Source: a virus. Taken from it: a DNA stretch of 44,171 nucleotides. The number at the start of each line of letters is the position of its first letter. The first letter of the stretch is position 1. The stretch covers positions 1 to 44,171 of IMG/VR virus record IMGVR_UViG_3300044612_001652. One strand, given 5' to 3'. Below are positions 6,161-14,063 of this stretch, piece by piece. Below the pieces are notes generated by a model. That model did not search any database. It worked only from the letters and a program-made list of their open reading frames with translations, and was not told the origin of the DNA. A program made the position numbers and the translations under genes.

Positions 6161-6525
6161 CCTGGACGGAAGAACACGACCTGACCCTTCTGGCGATGCG
6201 CTGGAACGGCTCAACCAACGCGCAGATTGCGCTGAAGTTCAACGTCTCGGCCAAGGCGGTGTCGGAGCGCCTGCGCCGGATCGGCCATCGAGCGCAGCCG
6301 GCCAAGATCGAGCGCCGCGCCGTGGTCGCCGTGAAGCCGTCCACAACCGAGACCGAGCGCGACATGCGCGCCGACCGCGCCAAGCAGCGCGAGGCCTGCC
6401 AGCGCCATGCCGACGCCGTGATGGCCCTGGGTGGCTTCTGCGCCTTCTCCGACTCCGGCGACAAGCGCGGCCCGTTCGGGATCGCTCGCCCTCTGGTCTA
6501 CCCCAACCGGCGGTGGGCGGCATGA
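6157..6525 (+). CDS. SANT/GcrA-like HTH protein with SDSGDK motif
   Basis: 122 residues. Residues 1-50 (WTEEHDLTLLAMRWNGSTNA, then IALKFNVSAKAVSERLRRIG) form a Myb/GcrA-like helix-turn-helix. The C terminus carries GGFCAFSDSGDKRGPFGIA then PLVY, which recurs as GFAAYSDTGNKKTALGI then PLIY in the protein at 37598-38119. ATGA overlaps link it to rusA and the GcrA homologue. Probably a DNA-binding regulator; the role of the C-terminal motif is unknown. Confidence 0.8.
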   Translation: MTWTEEHDLTLLAMRWNGSTNAQIALKFNVSAKAVSERLRRIGHRAQPAKIERRAVVAVKPSTTETERDMRADRAKQREACQRHADAVMALGGFCAFSDSGDKRGPFGIARPLVYPNRRWAA

Positions 6526-7076
6526 GCGCGGCCTGGACCCCGGAGCGGGACGCTGAATTGATCCGCTTGCGGCAGGAGGGCGCTCCCTTCTCCGAGATTG
6601 GCCGCACCCTTGGCGTGGGGCGGAATGCCGCCATCGGCCGGGCCTACAGGCTACAGAGGGCCGGGGTGGAGTTCCCGGTCACGCCTGCCAAGCCCCGCGC
6701 CGTCGTTCAGCCGAGGCCTAAGCGTGAGCCGCGGATGCGCTCCAATCCGGTGCGCCCCGTCGCCACGGCGCTGGAGAACATCGGCGAGGGCCGGTGGGAC
6801 CGTTCTCCCGAGGCCGAGCGCAAGGCCTGGCGGGTGATCGACTGCGAGGTCTGGCAGCCGCTGAACGGCATCGAGCCCGTTTCGCTGGTGGACCGTGCGC
6901 CGTGCCGTTGTGCCTGGCCAGTGGCCGGGCAGGGGGCCGACACGCTGGCCTGTGGCGAGGCGGTGAAGACCGGCTCCAGCTACTGCCCGACGCATCACCG
7001 GCTGGCGTGGATCCCGCTCAAGACCCCGAAGCGCGTCTATGACCGCCGGGTGGAAAGGATTGCGGCCCGATGCTGA
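6522..7076 (+). CDS. GcrA-family cell-cycle regulator homologue
   Basis: 184 residues. The N-terminal HTH (WTPERDAELIRLRQEGAPFS, IGRTLGVGRNAAIGRAYRL) and the cysteine-rich C terminus (CRCAWPV, ACGEA, SYCPTHH, RLAW) match GcrA of alphaproteobacteria. Cellular GcrA binds sigma70-RNA polymerase and activates promoters carrying CcrM-methylated GANTC sites. A phage copy could redirect host cell-cycle transcription or regulate phage promoters. Start ATG 6522 overlaps the previous stop. The long linker (residues 50-110) is basic and proline-rich. Confidence 0.88.
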   Translation: MSAAWTPERDAELIRLRQEGAPFSEIGRTLGVGRNAAIGRAYRLQRAGVEFPVTPAKPRAVVQPRPKREPRMRSNPVRPVATALENIGEGRWDRSPEAERKAWRVIDCEVWQPLNGIEPVSLVDRAPCRCAWPVAGQGADTLACGEAVKTGSSYCPTHHRLAWIPLKTPKRVYDRRVERIAARC

Positions 7077-7411
7077 CCTATCAGGCAGGCTCAATCCCCG
7101 GCTACGGAGCGCCGCTCAAGACCGTGGCCACTTATGCCGGCCTCACCGGCAAGGACTACTTCCGCGCCGTGCTGGCCGACGTTGCCGCCCTGCGTGGCGT
7201 GAAAGGGGACGACATCACCGGCCCGTCGCGCCTGCGCGAGCTCGTCCATGCCCGGCAGGAAGTGGCGTGGAAGGTTCGGCAGGCGCAGACCGCGTGTTTT
7301 GAGCCCCGCTTCTCCCTCTCGCAGATCGGCACATGGCTCGGCGGCAGGGACCACAGCACCATCCTTCACGCCATCCGCGCCCATGAGAAGCGCAGGGGAG
7401 GGCAGGGGTGA
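7070..7411 (+). CDS. DnaA domain IV-like replication protein
   Basis: 113 residues. The C-terminal third (FSLSQIGTWLGGRDHSTILH) is the DnaA-box-reading signature of DnaA domain IV. The AAA+ ATPase and domain I are absent, so it cannot act as a full initiator; it may bind DnaA boxes or the neighbouring iterons and recruit host replication proteins. Start overlaps the GcrA homologue by seven bases, stop overlaps the next GTG by four. Confidence 0.85.
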   Translation: MLTYQAGSIPGYGAPLKTVATYAGLTGKDYFRAVLADVAALRGVKGDDITGPSRLRELVHARQEVAWKVRQAQTACFEPRFSLSQIGTWLGGRDHSTILHAIRAHEKRRGGQG

Positions 7412-8067
7412 GCGTGTCGGCTAGGTCCCTGCGTCTGCTCATGGAGGCCGGCCTGTCGGGCGAGGCCCTGCTGGCTATCGTTGAGAGCCTGGAGGAGGAT
7501 TGCAGGCCTGCGCGTTCGTTGAGTGCCGAGCGGCAGGCCCGATACCGCGCCCGCAAGGCCTCTGAGGTTGACGGCGTAACGAATAACGTAACGAGTGACG
7601 TAACGCGTGGCGTTACTTCCCCTCCCCCCCTCGCCCCTTCCCCCCCAGACCCCCCCAACCCCACACCCCCCCGCCTGGATATAACTCCACGCGTGAAGGG
7701 GCCGGCCGGCAAGCCGTCTGGCTTTGCCCGGTGGTGGGAGGCCTACCCCAACAAGGTCGGAAAGCAGGCAGCGGAACGGGCATACGCCACGGCCTGCCGC
7801 AAGATCGGCGGTCCTGAACCGCCCCGCGTCCTGCTGGACGGCCTGCAAAGGGCCTTGGCGTCTGGCGTCTGGGACGAGGGCTTTATCCCCCACCCGACGA
7901 CCTGGCTGAACCAAGGCCGCTGGGACGACGAGCCTGCCCCTAAAACCCCACCCCGGAAAGCCCATGAACGCGCTGACCTCCGTCAAACCGAACGCTCCGA
8001 CGCTCTCGAAGCGCATTTCGCCGGCGCTTCTGCTGCGCTTGCAGAACGCCGGGCAAACCTGGGCTGA
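7408..8067 (+). CDS. Phage replication initiation protein (lambda O position)
   Basis: 219 residues. The N terminus is a short helical region, then a four-residue repeat ending in VT (residues 56-68) and a long proline-rich linker. The C-terminal domain (FARWWEAYPNKVGKQAAERA, then GFIPHPTTWLNQGRWDDE) is typical of phage replication proteins that follow early regulators. The VT repeat is encoded by the 12-bp iteron array, so the likely origin lies inside this gene, as in lambda O. GTG start overlaps the upstream stop. Confidence 0.8.
   Translation: MSVSARSLRLLMEAGLSGEALLAIVESLEEDCRPARSLSAERQARYRARKASEVDGVTNNVTSDVTRGVTSPPPLAPSPPDPPNPTPPRLDITPRVKGPAGKPSGFARWWEAYPNKVGKQAAERAYATACRKIGGPEPPRVLLDGLQRALASGVWDEGFIPHPTTWLNQGRWDDEPAPKTPPRKAHERADLRQTERSDALEAHFAGASAALAERRANLG
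7575..7616. repeat. Iteron array, candidate replication origin
   Basis: CGTAACG starts at 7575, 7587 and 7599, and CGTTAC (its inverse) at 7611: four elements at an exact 12-base period. A pyrimidine-rich, C-dominated tract follows to about 7680. Location inside the replication gene and next to a DnaA-like gene supports an origin; the usual AT-rich melting region is not evident. Confidence 0.6.
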
Positions 8068-8437
8068 CGCCTCGGCCGACCTCGCTGCAGATCCCGGCGC
8101 CGTGGCCGAACTGCGGGAGGCCTGGCCGGTGATCGAGGCCGCGATGGAGCCTTGCGGCGGTCACGCCGTGGTTCAGGCCCTCGCCCCGCTGATGGCCCTG
8201 TATGGCGTCCCCCGGAAAAGCGAGGCCGAGGCCAAGGCGTTCTGGGGCTTCTACATCCAGACGCTTGAGGGTGTGCCGGCGCAGGCGCTGAACGAGGCCA
8301 TTGCCGACTACGTGGCTGACGCCCGGTCGGAGTGGTTCCCCAAGCCCGGCCCGTTGAAGGACATTTGCGACCGGCGAACCATCCCCCTGCGGATGGCCTA
8401 CAGCCGAGCGCGGAAGGCTTTGGAGATTGCCCAATGA
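7964..8437 (+). CDS. Probable replication accessory protein (lambda P position)
   Basis: 157 residues. No family named with confidence. The second half (AFWGFYIQTLEGVPAQALNE, then WFPKPGPLKDICDRR) resembles proteins that follow initiators in alphaproteobacterial phages. Position after the initiator suggests a helicase-loading role like lambda P, inferred from order only. It overlaps the initiator by 104 bases in another frame. Confidence 0.72.
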   Translation: MNALTSVKPNAPTLSKRISPALLLRLQNAGQTWADASADLAADPGAVAELREAWPVIEAAMEPCGGHAVVQALAPLMALYGVPRKSEAEAKAFWGFYIQTLEGVPAQALNEAIADYVADARSEWFPKPGPLKDICDRRTIPLRMAYSRARKALEIAQ

Positions 8438-8988
8438 GCCGACGCCGCAAGCCCCACGACCCCGCCGCGACCGAACGGGAACGCGCCAACACCCGAGCGG
8501 AGGTGGAACGCCTTGCCAGCATGGGTGCCGAGGTCAACCTTGGACCAGACGGGAAGATCCTTTCGGCCTGGCGCTCCAACGTCTTCACCGTCCTGCTGCG
8601 GTCGGGCTCCATCACGCCCAACCACCACGCCGCCGCCATGCGCTTGGCCGAGACCTGGGCCATCTGGCGCGGCCTGTCAGGGGCAACGGGGCGGACGGAG
8701 TTTGTGGACGGCGGGTCTGGATCAGCCGAGCTGGTGACCGACCGGATGCTGGTTGCCGGCAGACAGGTGGAACGGACCCTCGCCGGTGTCGGCCCGATGG
8801 ATGAGGCGCTCCTGATCGCGATGATGGTGGCCACGGTCGAAGAAGACCGGCCGATGGCATGGCGAGGCATCGTGGAGCGGGTTTCCGGGGTGACGGGCAG
8901 GGATGCACAACCGGCCATCGTGCGGGCGGCGCTGGAGAACCTGAGACGTGTTTACGAGGCCCCTAAGCGGGCGAGGGAGGCGGCGTGA
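8434..8988 (+). CDS. Hypothetical protein at the end of the early operon
   Basis: 184 residues, helical (MRLAETWAIWRGLSGATGRT, MDEALLIAMMVATVEEDRPM), with a basic N terminus. It resembles small phage/prophage regulators with an N-terminal disordered part and a helical core, but no family is assigned. Its place before the terminator and terminase equals that of lambda Q, so late-gene control is a hypothesis. ATGA overlap upstream, GTGA downstream. Confidence 0.72.
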   Translation: MSRRRKPHDPAATERERANTRAEVERLASMGAEVNLGPDGKILSAWRSNVFTVLLRSGSITPNHHAAAMRLAETWAIWRGLSGATGRTEFVDGGSGSAELVTDRMLVAGRQVERTLAGVGPMDEALLIAMMVATVEEDRPMAWRGIVERVSGVTGRDAQPAIVRAALENLRRVYEAPKRAREAA

Positions 8989-9158
8989 GCGAGTGGATTG
9001 AACACACAACCGACACCTGCCCGGTGCCTGCGGATGCACGGGTGGAGATTCGCTCGCGGAACTATGTGAACCGGGTGGGCCTGGCAGGCGTTTTTGAGTG
9101 GCACACAGGGGAGATCATCCGCTATCGCCTTGCCGAGGATGCCAAGCCGCCCGCTTGA
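8985..9158 (+). CDS. Small WIEH-type phage protein
   Basis: 57 residues (SEWIEHTTDTCPVPADARVE). The N terminus resembles that of the larger protein at 36899-37228 (MTDWIEHDGGPQPVADDVWV); such small WIxH...CPVPxDxxV proteins are common in phages and have no known function. GTG overlaps the upstream stop. A TTGACA overlaps its stop codon. Confidence 0.7.
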   Translation: MSEWIEHTTDTCPVPADARVEIRSRNYVNRVGLAGVFEWHTGEIIRYRLAEDAKPPA

Positions 9159-9445
9159 CAAATCACCGGGCGCGACACATGCTCCAAACCTAGAGGCGCG
9201 AATTGCGCCGACGACGGGCCGGGGGAAACCTCGGCCTTTTCCATTTCAGCTCCCCCGCGCGGGAAGCCGGCTGGCGACTGGTGCAACGGCCGGAGAGGGT
9301 CGGGTGCGCGAAAGGCCCGGCCCTCACACCTTCGGCCCCGACATCGCCACACACACGAGCAACCCTGACCCGTAAGCGATAGTCGCGGGCCGATCCCATC
9401 CGCATCGACGCCAGGAAGCCGCAAGGTCTGGTGAAGGAGCAGGCC
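9159..9445 (+). other. Early/late boundary, non-coding
   Basis: 287 bases without a credible gene. It holds TTGACA at 9155-9160 with only a poor -10 (CATGCT, 17 bases on), an inverted repeat GGCGC/GCGCC at 9195-9209, the terminator at 9217-9240, and GC-rich sequence up to the terminase small gene. A late promoter and a packaging site are expected here by position; neither is recognisable. Confidence 0.6.
9217..9240 (+). terminator. Rho-independent terminator of the early operon
   Basis: Stem GGCCGGGG / CCTCGGCC (8 bp with one G-U pair) around a GAAA loop, followed by TTTT. It closes the rightward early operon, so late genes need a new promoter or antitermination. Confidence 0.75.
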
Positions 9446-9823
9446 ATGCCCGCTGGGCGACCCACTGACTACGACCCCGCCTATTGCGACCAAGTGGTTG
9501 CCTTCCTGCGGGATGGCTACAGCGTCGCCGCGTTTGCGGGATCGATTGGCAAAGCCGCCTCGACCGTTGAGCTCTGGCGCACAAAGCATCCGGAGTTTTC
9601 GGAGGCCGTAAAAGTCGGACAGGCTGGCGCGGTGCTTTGGTGGGAAGACCGAGCGCGGGCTGTGGCACGGGGCGAGGACGGAAATCCGACCGCAGTCATT
9701 TTCGGCTTGAAGAACCGGGCGCCGGATCAGTGGCGCGACAAGACCGAGCAGGACGTGAACGCCAAGGTGGTGAACCGCGTCGAGCATGTCATTGTAGACC
9801 CTGCGCCTCGTGACAACGGTTAG
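9446..9823 (+). CDS. Terminase small subunit
   Basis: 125 residues. The N-terminal HTH (GRPTDYDPAYCDQVVAFLRD, YSVAAFAGSIGKAASTVELW, KHPEF) and the following helical region (WWEDRAR, NPTAVIFGLKNRAPDQWRDK) are typical of small terminases that recognise the packaging site and feed DNA to the large subunit. ATG 9446 is preferred over an upstream GTG because AAGGAG lies six bases before it. Overlaps the large subunit gene by 14 bases. Confidence 0.9.
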   Translation: MPAGRPTDYDPAYCDQVVAFLRDGYSVAAFAGSIGKAASTVELWRTKHPEFSEAVKVGQAGAVLWWEDRARAVARGEDGNPTAVIFGLKNRAPDQWRDKTEQDVNAKVVNRVEHVIVDPAPRDNG

Positions 9824-11090
9824 GATACCCACGGCGCGGGTTTTTCAACCGCTGCTGAAACCCAGCCGATACAAGGGCGCATGGGGCGGGCGAGGAAGCG
9901 GCAAGTCGCACTTCTTCGCCGGCCTGGCTGTGTTCCGGTGCGTGAATACCCCCGGCCTTCGCATCCTCTGCGTCCGTGAGGTCCAGAAGTCGCTGAGGGA
10001 CAGCGCCAAGCGGCTGATCGAAGACAAGATCGCTGAGTTCGAAGTGCCGGGGTTCGAGATCCTGGACAAGGTGATCCGGACGCCTGGTGGCGGTGAGATC
10101 AACTTTGTTGGGATGCAGGACCACACGGCGGAAAGCATCAAGTCCCTCGAAGGCTACGACGTGGCGTGGGTCGAGGAAGCCCGCAGCCTGTCGCCAACCT
10201 CGCTGAGGCTGCTGCGGCCGACGATCCGCAAGCCCGGCTCGGAACTGTGGTTCAGTTGGAACCCGAAGCTGAAGACGGACCCGGTGGATCGCCTGTTGCG
10301 CGGGGAGGACCTCCCGCCCGACGCGCTGGTGGTTCATGCCAACTGGAACGATAACCCCTGGTTCCCGGCCGAGCTGGAAGCCGAACGCGCCTTCGACCTG
10401 AACCACTCGCCCGACCAATACGGCCACGTGTGGAACGGCGACTACGCCTCAATCACGGACGGGGCCTACTACGCCCAGGCCCTGACGAAAGCCCGGTCTG
10501 AGAACCGCGTGGGCCATGTGGCGCCCGATCCGCTCATGACCTACCGGGCGTTCTGGGACATTGGCGGAACCGGGGCCAAGGCTGACGCCTGCTCCATCTG
10601 GGTCGCGCAGTTCATCGGGCTTCAGGTCCGGGTGCTGGACTACTACGAGGCCCAGGGCCAACCGCTTGCCGCTCACGTGGGCTGGCTGCGGGGCAGGGGA
10701 TATGATCAGGCCCTGTGCGTCCTGCCTCACGATGGGGCGCAAGCGGACAAGGTGTTCAGCGTCTCCTACGAGAGCGCCCTGCGGGAAGCCGGGTTCGCTG
10801 TCGAGGTGGTTCCCAATCAGGGACGCGGTGCGGCATCGGCTCGGGTCGAGGCGGCGCGGCGACTGTTCCCGGCCATCTGGTTCGATGCGGGCAAGTGCGC
10901 GGCCGGCTTGGATGCGCTGGGCCACTACCACGAGAAGCGGGACGAGGCGCGGGGCATTGGCCTCGGGCCGGAGCACGATTGGTCGAGCCACGCCGCGGAC
11001 GCCTTCGGGCTGATGTGCGTGGCCTACGAAGCGCCAAAGCCTGACCGGCGGGTGCAACGGAACGCGGCGCAGGGAGGCTGGATGTCATGA
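9810..11090 (+). CDS. terL: Terminase large subunit (PBSX type)
   Basis: 426 residues. Walker A GGRGSGKS at 26-33, Walker B region YDVAWVEEA at about 116-124, and the RNase H-like nuclease with D250 in FWDIGGTGAKAD and a late HDWSSHAADAFG motif. It powers DNA translocation into the procapsid and cuts the concatemer. The PBSX/Terminase_3 type often goes with headful packaging. GTG start lies within the end of the small-subunit gene. Confidence 0.95.
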   Translation: MTTVRIPTARVFQPLLKPSRYKGAWGGRGSGKSHFFAGLAVFRCVNTPGLRILCVREVQKSLRDSAKRLIEDKIAEFEVPGFEILDKVIRTPGGGEINFVGMQDHTAESIKSLEGYDVAWVEEARSLSPTSLRLLRPTIRKPGSELWFSWNPKLKTDPVDRLLRGEDLPPDALVVHANWNDNPWFPAELEAERAFDLNHSPDQYGHVWNGDYASITDGAYYAQALTKARSENRVGHVAPDPLMTYRAFWDIGGTGAKADACSIWVAQFIGLQVRVLDYYEAQGQPLAAHVGWLRGRGYDQALCVLPHDGAQADKVFSVSYESALREAGFAVEVVPNQGRGAASARVEAARRLFPAIWFDAGKCAAGLDALGHYHEKRDEARGIGLGPEHDWSSHAADAFGLMCVAYEAPKPDRRVQRNAAQGGWMS

Positions 11091-13033
11091 GCGAGTACGA
11101 CGCCAAGTCTGCCAAGCCCGACGACGTTGTCAAGGACGCCCTCGAAGCCTTCGACAAGAGCGCCGAACACGACGAGCACAACCGCAAGGCCTTCGAAGAC
11201 GACATTGACTTTGCCCTGCTGGAAAACCAGTGGCCGGAGCGGGTGCGTCGGGATCGGGAGCTGGAAGGCCGGCCCTGCCTGACGGTCAACAAGCTGGTGA
11301 GCATGGGCCGCCAGGTGGTCAACGACGCCAGGCGCAACAAGCCGGGGATCAAGGTCCTGCCGGTGGACGACGCGGCGGACCCTGATACGGCCGAGATCCT
11401 GAACGGCGTCATCCGCAACATCGAGCAGTCCTCGAACGCGGAAGTGGCTTACGACACGGCCCTCGAACATGCGGTGTTCGGCGGCTTCGGGTATTTCCGG
11501 ATCAACACGCGCTATTCGTCGGACGATACCTTCCAACAGGACATCGTGATTGAGCGGGTTTCCAACCCCCTCAGCGTGTATCCAGATTGCTACAGCACCG
11601 GCGCGGACAGCGCGGACTGGAACTATTGCTTCGTCACCGACAGCATGACGAAAGCGGCTTTCGACAAGGCCTATCCGGGTGCCGAGCAAGCCGACTGGCA
11701 GGGCGAGGCCTGGAAGGACATGGCGAGCCCTTGGCTGGACGGCGACTTTGTCCAGGTGGCCGAGTACTGGACCCGCGACAAGGTCAAGAAGTCGATCCTG
11801 CTCCTGTCCGACGGCATGGTCATCGACGCTGACGACTACGAGAAGTCCCGCGAGGTGTTCGACGCCCTTGGGATCGAGGTCAAGGGACAGCGCGAGGTGG
11901 AAAGCCACCGGGTCCGTCAACGCATCATGAGCGGGGCCGAGGTGCTGGAAACCGTCGAGTGGGCGGGGAAGTATATCCCCATCGTCCCGGTCTACGGTGC
12001 CGAGGTGAACCTGAAGGGCAAGCGGCACTTCCGCAGCCTGATCCGGGGGGCGAAGGACGCTCAGCGGATGTTCAACTACTGGCGGACGACCTCGACCGAA
12101 CTGGTGGCCCTGGCTCCCAAGGCGCCGTTCATCGGCCGCAAGGGTGCGTTTGAGACCGACGCGGCCAAGTGGGCAACGGCCAACACGCAGAGCCATGCCT
12201 TCATGGAATACGACGGCGGGGAAGCCCCGCAGCGGCAACCGTTCTCTGGTGTGCCTGCGGGTGCCCTGCAAGAGGCGCTGAACGCCTCCGACGACATCAA
12301 GTCCGTGATGGGCATCTACGACGCCAGCCTCGGTGCGCGGTCGAATGAGACCTCGGGCAAGGCCATCATCGCCCGGCAGATGGAGAGCGACAACGCGACG
12401 TTCCACTTTGTGGACAACCTGAGCCGCGCCATCCGCCACGCCGGCCGGATCATGATCGACCTGATCCCCCAGGTCTATTCGGTCCCGCAGGTGCTTCGCA
12501 TCGTCGGCGAGGACGGCGAGCCCGACATGAAGCGGGTGAACCAGCCGGTGCAGGAGCAGGAAGAAGACCCGCAGACCGGCCAGATGCGCGAGGTCACCAA
12601 GATCTACGACCTCACCGCCGGCCGCTATGACCTCACCGTCTCGGCCGGGCCTTCGTTCGCCTCCCTGCGGCAGGAAGCGGCGAACCAGATGATCGAGCTC
12701 ATCCGCGCCTATCCCGACGCGGCGCCGGTGATCGGCGACCTCCTCGTCAAGAACCTCGATTGGCCGGGTGCCGACGAGATTGCCGACCGGATGCGCAAGG
12801 CCATGGGCGGGGCCGAGGAAGGCGCACCGGACGCTCAAATGGGCCAAGCCCAGGAAGTCATGCAGCAATACGCCTCTGCCCTGCAGCAGGCCCAACAACG
12901 CCTCCAGGCGCTAGAGGCTGACAAGAGCCTTGAAGCCCGGAAACTCGATATCGCGGCCTACGAAGCTGAGACCAAGAGGATCAGCGCGGAGACCCGCGAA
13001 ACCAGACTGCCCGCCGGCCTCTACACCGGCTGA
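11087..13033 (+). CDS. Portal protein, P22 type
   Basis: 648 residues. Acidic N terminus, then FALLENQWPE, LTVNKLVSMGRQVVNDARRN and a central SGKAIIARQMESDNATFHFV block as in P22-like podovirus portals, with a helical Gln/Ala-rich C terminus that may form the barrel. The portal is the dodecameric DNA channel and tail docking site. ATGA overlap with terL. Confidence 0.92.
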   Translation: MSEYDAKSAKPDDVVKDALEAFDKSAEHDEHNRKAFEDDIDFALLENQWPERVRRDRELEGRPCLTVNKLVSMGRQVVNDARRNKPGIKVLPVDDAADPDTAEILNGVIRNIEQSSNAEVAYDTALEHAVFGGFGYFRINTRYSSDDTFQQDIVIERVSNPLSVYPDCYSTGADSADWNYCFVTDSMTKAAFDKAYPGAEQADWQGEAWKDMASPWLDGDFVQVAEYWTRDKVKKSILLLSDGMVIDADDYEKSREVFDALGIEVKGQREVESHRVRQRIMSGAEVLETVEWAGKYIPIVPVYGAEVNLKGKRHFRSLIRGAKDAQRMFNYWRTTSTELVALAPKAPFIGRKGAFETDAAKWATANTQSHAFMEYDGGEAPQRQPFSGVPAGALQEALNASDDIKSVMGIYDASLGARSNETSGKAIIARQMESDNATFHFVDNLSRAIRHAGRIMIDLIPQVYSVPQVLRIVGEDGEPDMKRVNQPVQEQEEDPQTGQMREVTKIYDLTAGRYDLTVSAGPSFASLRQEAANQMIELIRAYPDAAPVIGDLLVKNLDWPGADEIADRMRKAMGGAEEGAPDAQMGQAQEVMQQYASALQQAQQRLQALEADKSLEARKLDIAAYEAETKRISAETRETRLPAGLYTG

Positions 13034-13041
13034 CAGACCCC

Positions 13042-13080
13042 CGGCCCGTCGTGAGACGCGCCTTCCCTTAGATGGAACCT
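13042..13080 (+). promoter_or_regulatory. Structured leader before the scaffold gene
   Basis: Contains CGTC-GTGA-GACG and TTCC...GGAA mini-hairpins just upstream of the start. A near-identical element precedes the capsid gene (14021-14059). Probably an RNA element for translation or mRNA stability. Confidence 0.55.
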
Positions 13081-13087
13081 ACCCACA

Positions 13088-14005
13088 ATGGAAAACGACG
13101 CGACCAATCCGGTCGACGTTGAGGATGATGCTGTCCTCGACGCTCCGGAAGTCGACGCTGACTCCTACAGCGACGGCGACACCGACCAGGCGGAAACCGA
13201 TGGAGCCGAAGACGGCCAACCGGAGGACGACACCGAGGAAGTGGATTGGGACGGTGCAAAATACCGCATCCCCAAGGCGCTGAAGCCCGGTCTGCTGATG
13301 CAGGCCGATTACACCCGCAAGACGCAGGAACTTGCCGAGCAAAGGCGGCACGTTGAGCAACACGTCCAAGCGCTGAACCAACGGGCCGAACTGGAGCAGG
13401 CGACCCTCGAACACCGGGTGAACCTGAGGACGGTGGAGCAGCAGCTCCAGCAGTTCTCCAGCACCGACTGGTCGAACTATTCGGCGCAGTACGGTGCGGA
13501 CGCCACGGCTGCGGCCATGGCCTCCTGGCAGCAATACAGGGACGCGAAAGCGGAACTCGAAGGCGCCATCGCGCAGACCGAGACCGAAACCCGGCAGATC
13601 AGCGAGCGCAGCAGCGCCAACGCGATTGCCCAGGCCGATCAGGTTCTGTCGCGTGAGATCGAGGGCTGGTCCCCTCAGCTTGTCCAGGACCTTGCGGGAT
13701 ACGCTGCCAAAGAGTTTGGCATCACCCCGCAGGAACTCCGGGAGAGCGTCGTCAACCCGGACGGCACCCCAGACACCCGGACCTTCAAGGTCCTGGCACG
13801 TCTGCACAAGGCCGAGAGGGAACTGGCGCAGCTAAAGGCCAGCCAGACCAAGGCGCAGAACGCCGCGAAGGTAGCCGCAGTCACCCCCGCCAAGGCCGTT
13901 GGCCAGCGGGCAGGCGGGTACAAGCCCGGCCTCGATGACAGCCTCCCGAGCGACGAATGGCTGCGCCGTCGAAACGCCCAGTTGGCCAAGGCCGGCGGGC
14001 GCTGA
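13088..14005 (+). CDS. Scaffold protein
   Basis: 305 residues, very acidic for the first 55, then long helical, Gln/Glu/Ala-rich coiled-coil-like sequence, and a basic C terminus (WLRRRNAQLAKAGGR). This profile between portal and coat genes is that of a scaffold that directs procapsid assembly; the basic C-terminal helix usually binds coat protein. No prohead protease is seen nearby, as in P22 where scaffold is released intact. Confidence 0.85.
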   Translation: MENDATNPVDVEDDAVLDAPEVDADSYSDGDTDQAETDGAEDGQPEDDTEEVDWDGAKYRIPKALKPGLLMQADYTRKTQELAEQRRHVEQHVQALNQRAELEQATLEHRVNLRTVEQQLQQFSSTDWSNYSAQYGADATAAAMASWQQYRDAKAELEGAIAQTETETRQISERSSANAIAQADQVLSREIEGWSPQLVQDLAGYAAKEFGITPQELRESVVNPDGTPDTRTFKVLARLHKAERELAQLKASQTKAQNAAKVAAVTPAKAVGQRAGGYKPGLDDSLPSDEWLRRRNAQLAKAGGR

Positions 14006-14020
14006 CCCCCAACAACATCA

Positions 14021-14059
14021 CGGCCCGTCGAGATGACGCGCCTTCCCAAGAAGGAACCT
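14021..14059 (+). promoter_or_regulatory. Structured leader before the major capsid gene
   Basis: CGTC-GAGAT-GACG and CCTTC-CCAA-GAAGG hairpins; the right arm of the second holds the AAGGAA ribosome site. It matches the 13042-13080 element over most of its length. Confidence 0.55.
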
Positions 14060-14063
14060 GATC

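Noticed and set aside
7617-7680. C-rich tract as a sequencing artefact
   Set aside because: The reading frame stays open through it and codes a Pro-rich linker, so it is probably real.
9446-9823. Terminase small subunit starting at GTG 9431
   Set aside because: AAGGAG lies six bases before ATG 9446, inside the would-be coding part of the longer form.
11024-12898. 624-codon minus frame opposite the portal gene
   Set aside because: Exact antisense of the portal gene with Leu/His/Val/Arg-rich shadow composition.
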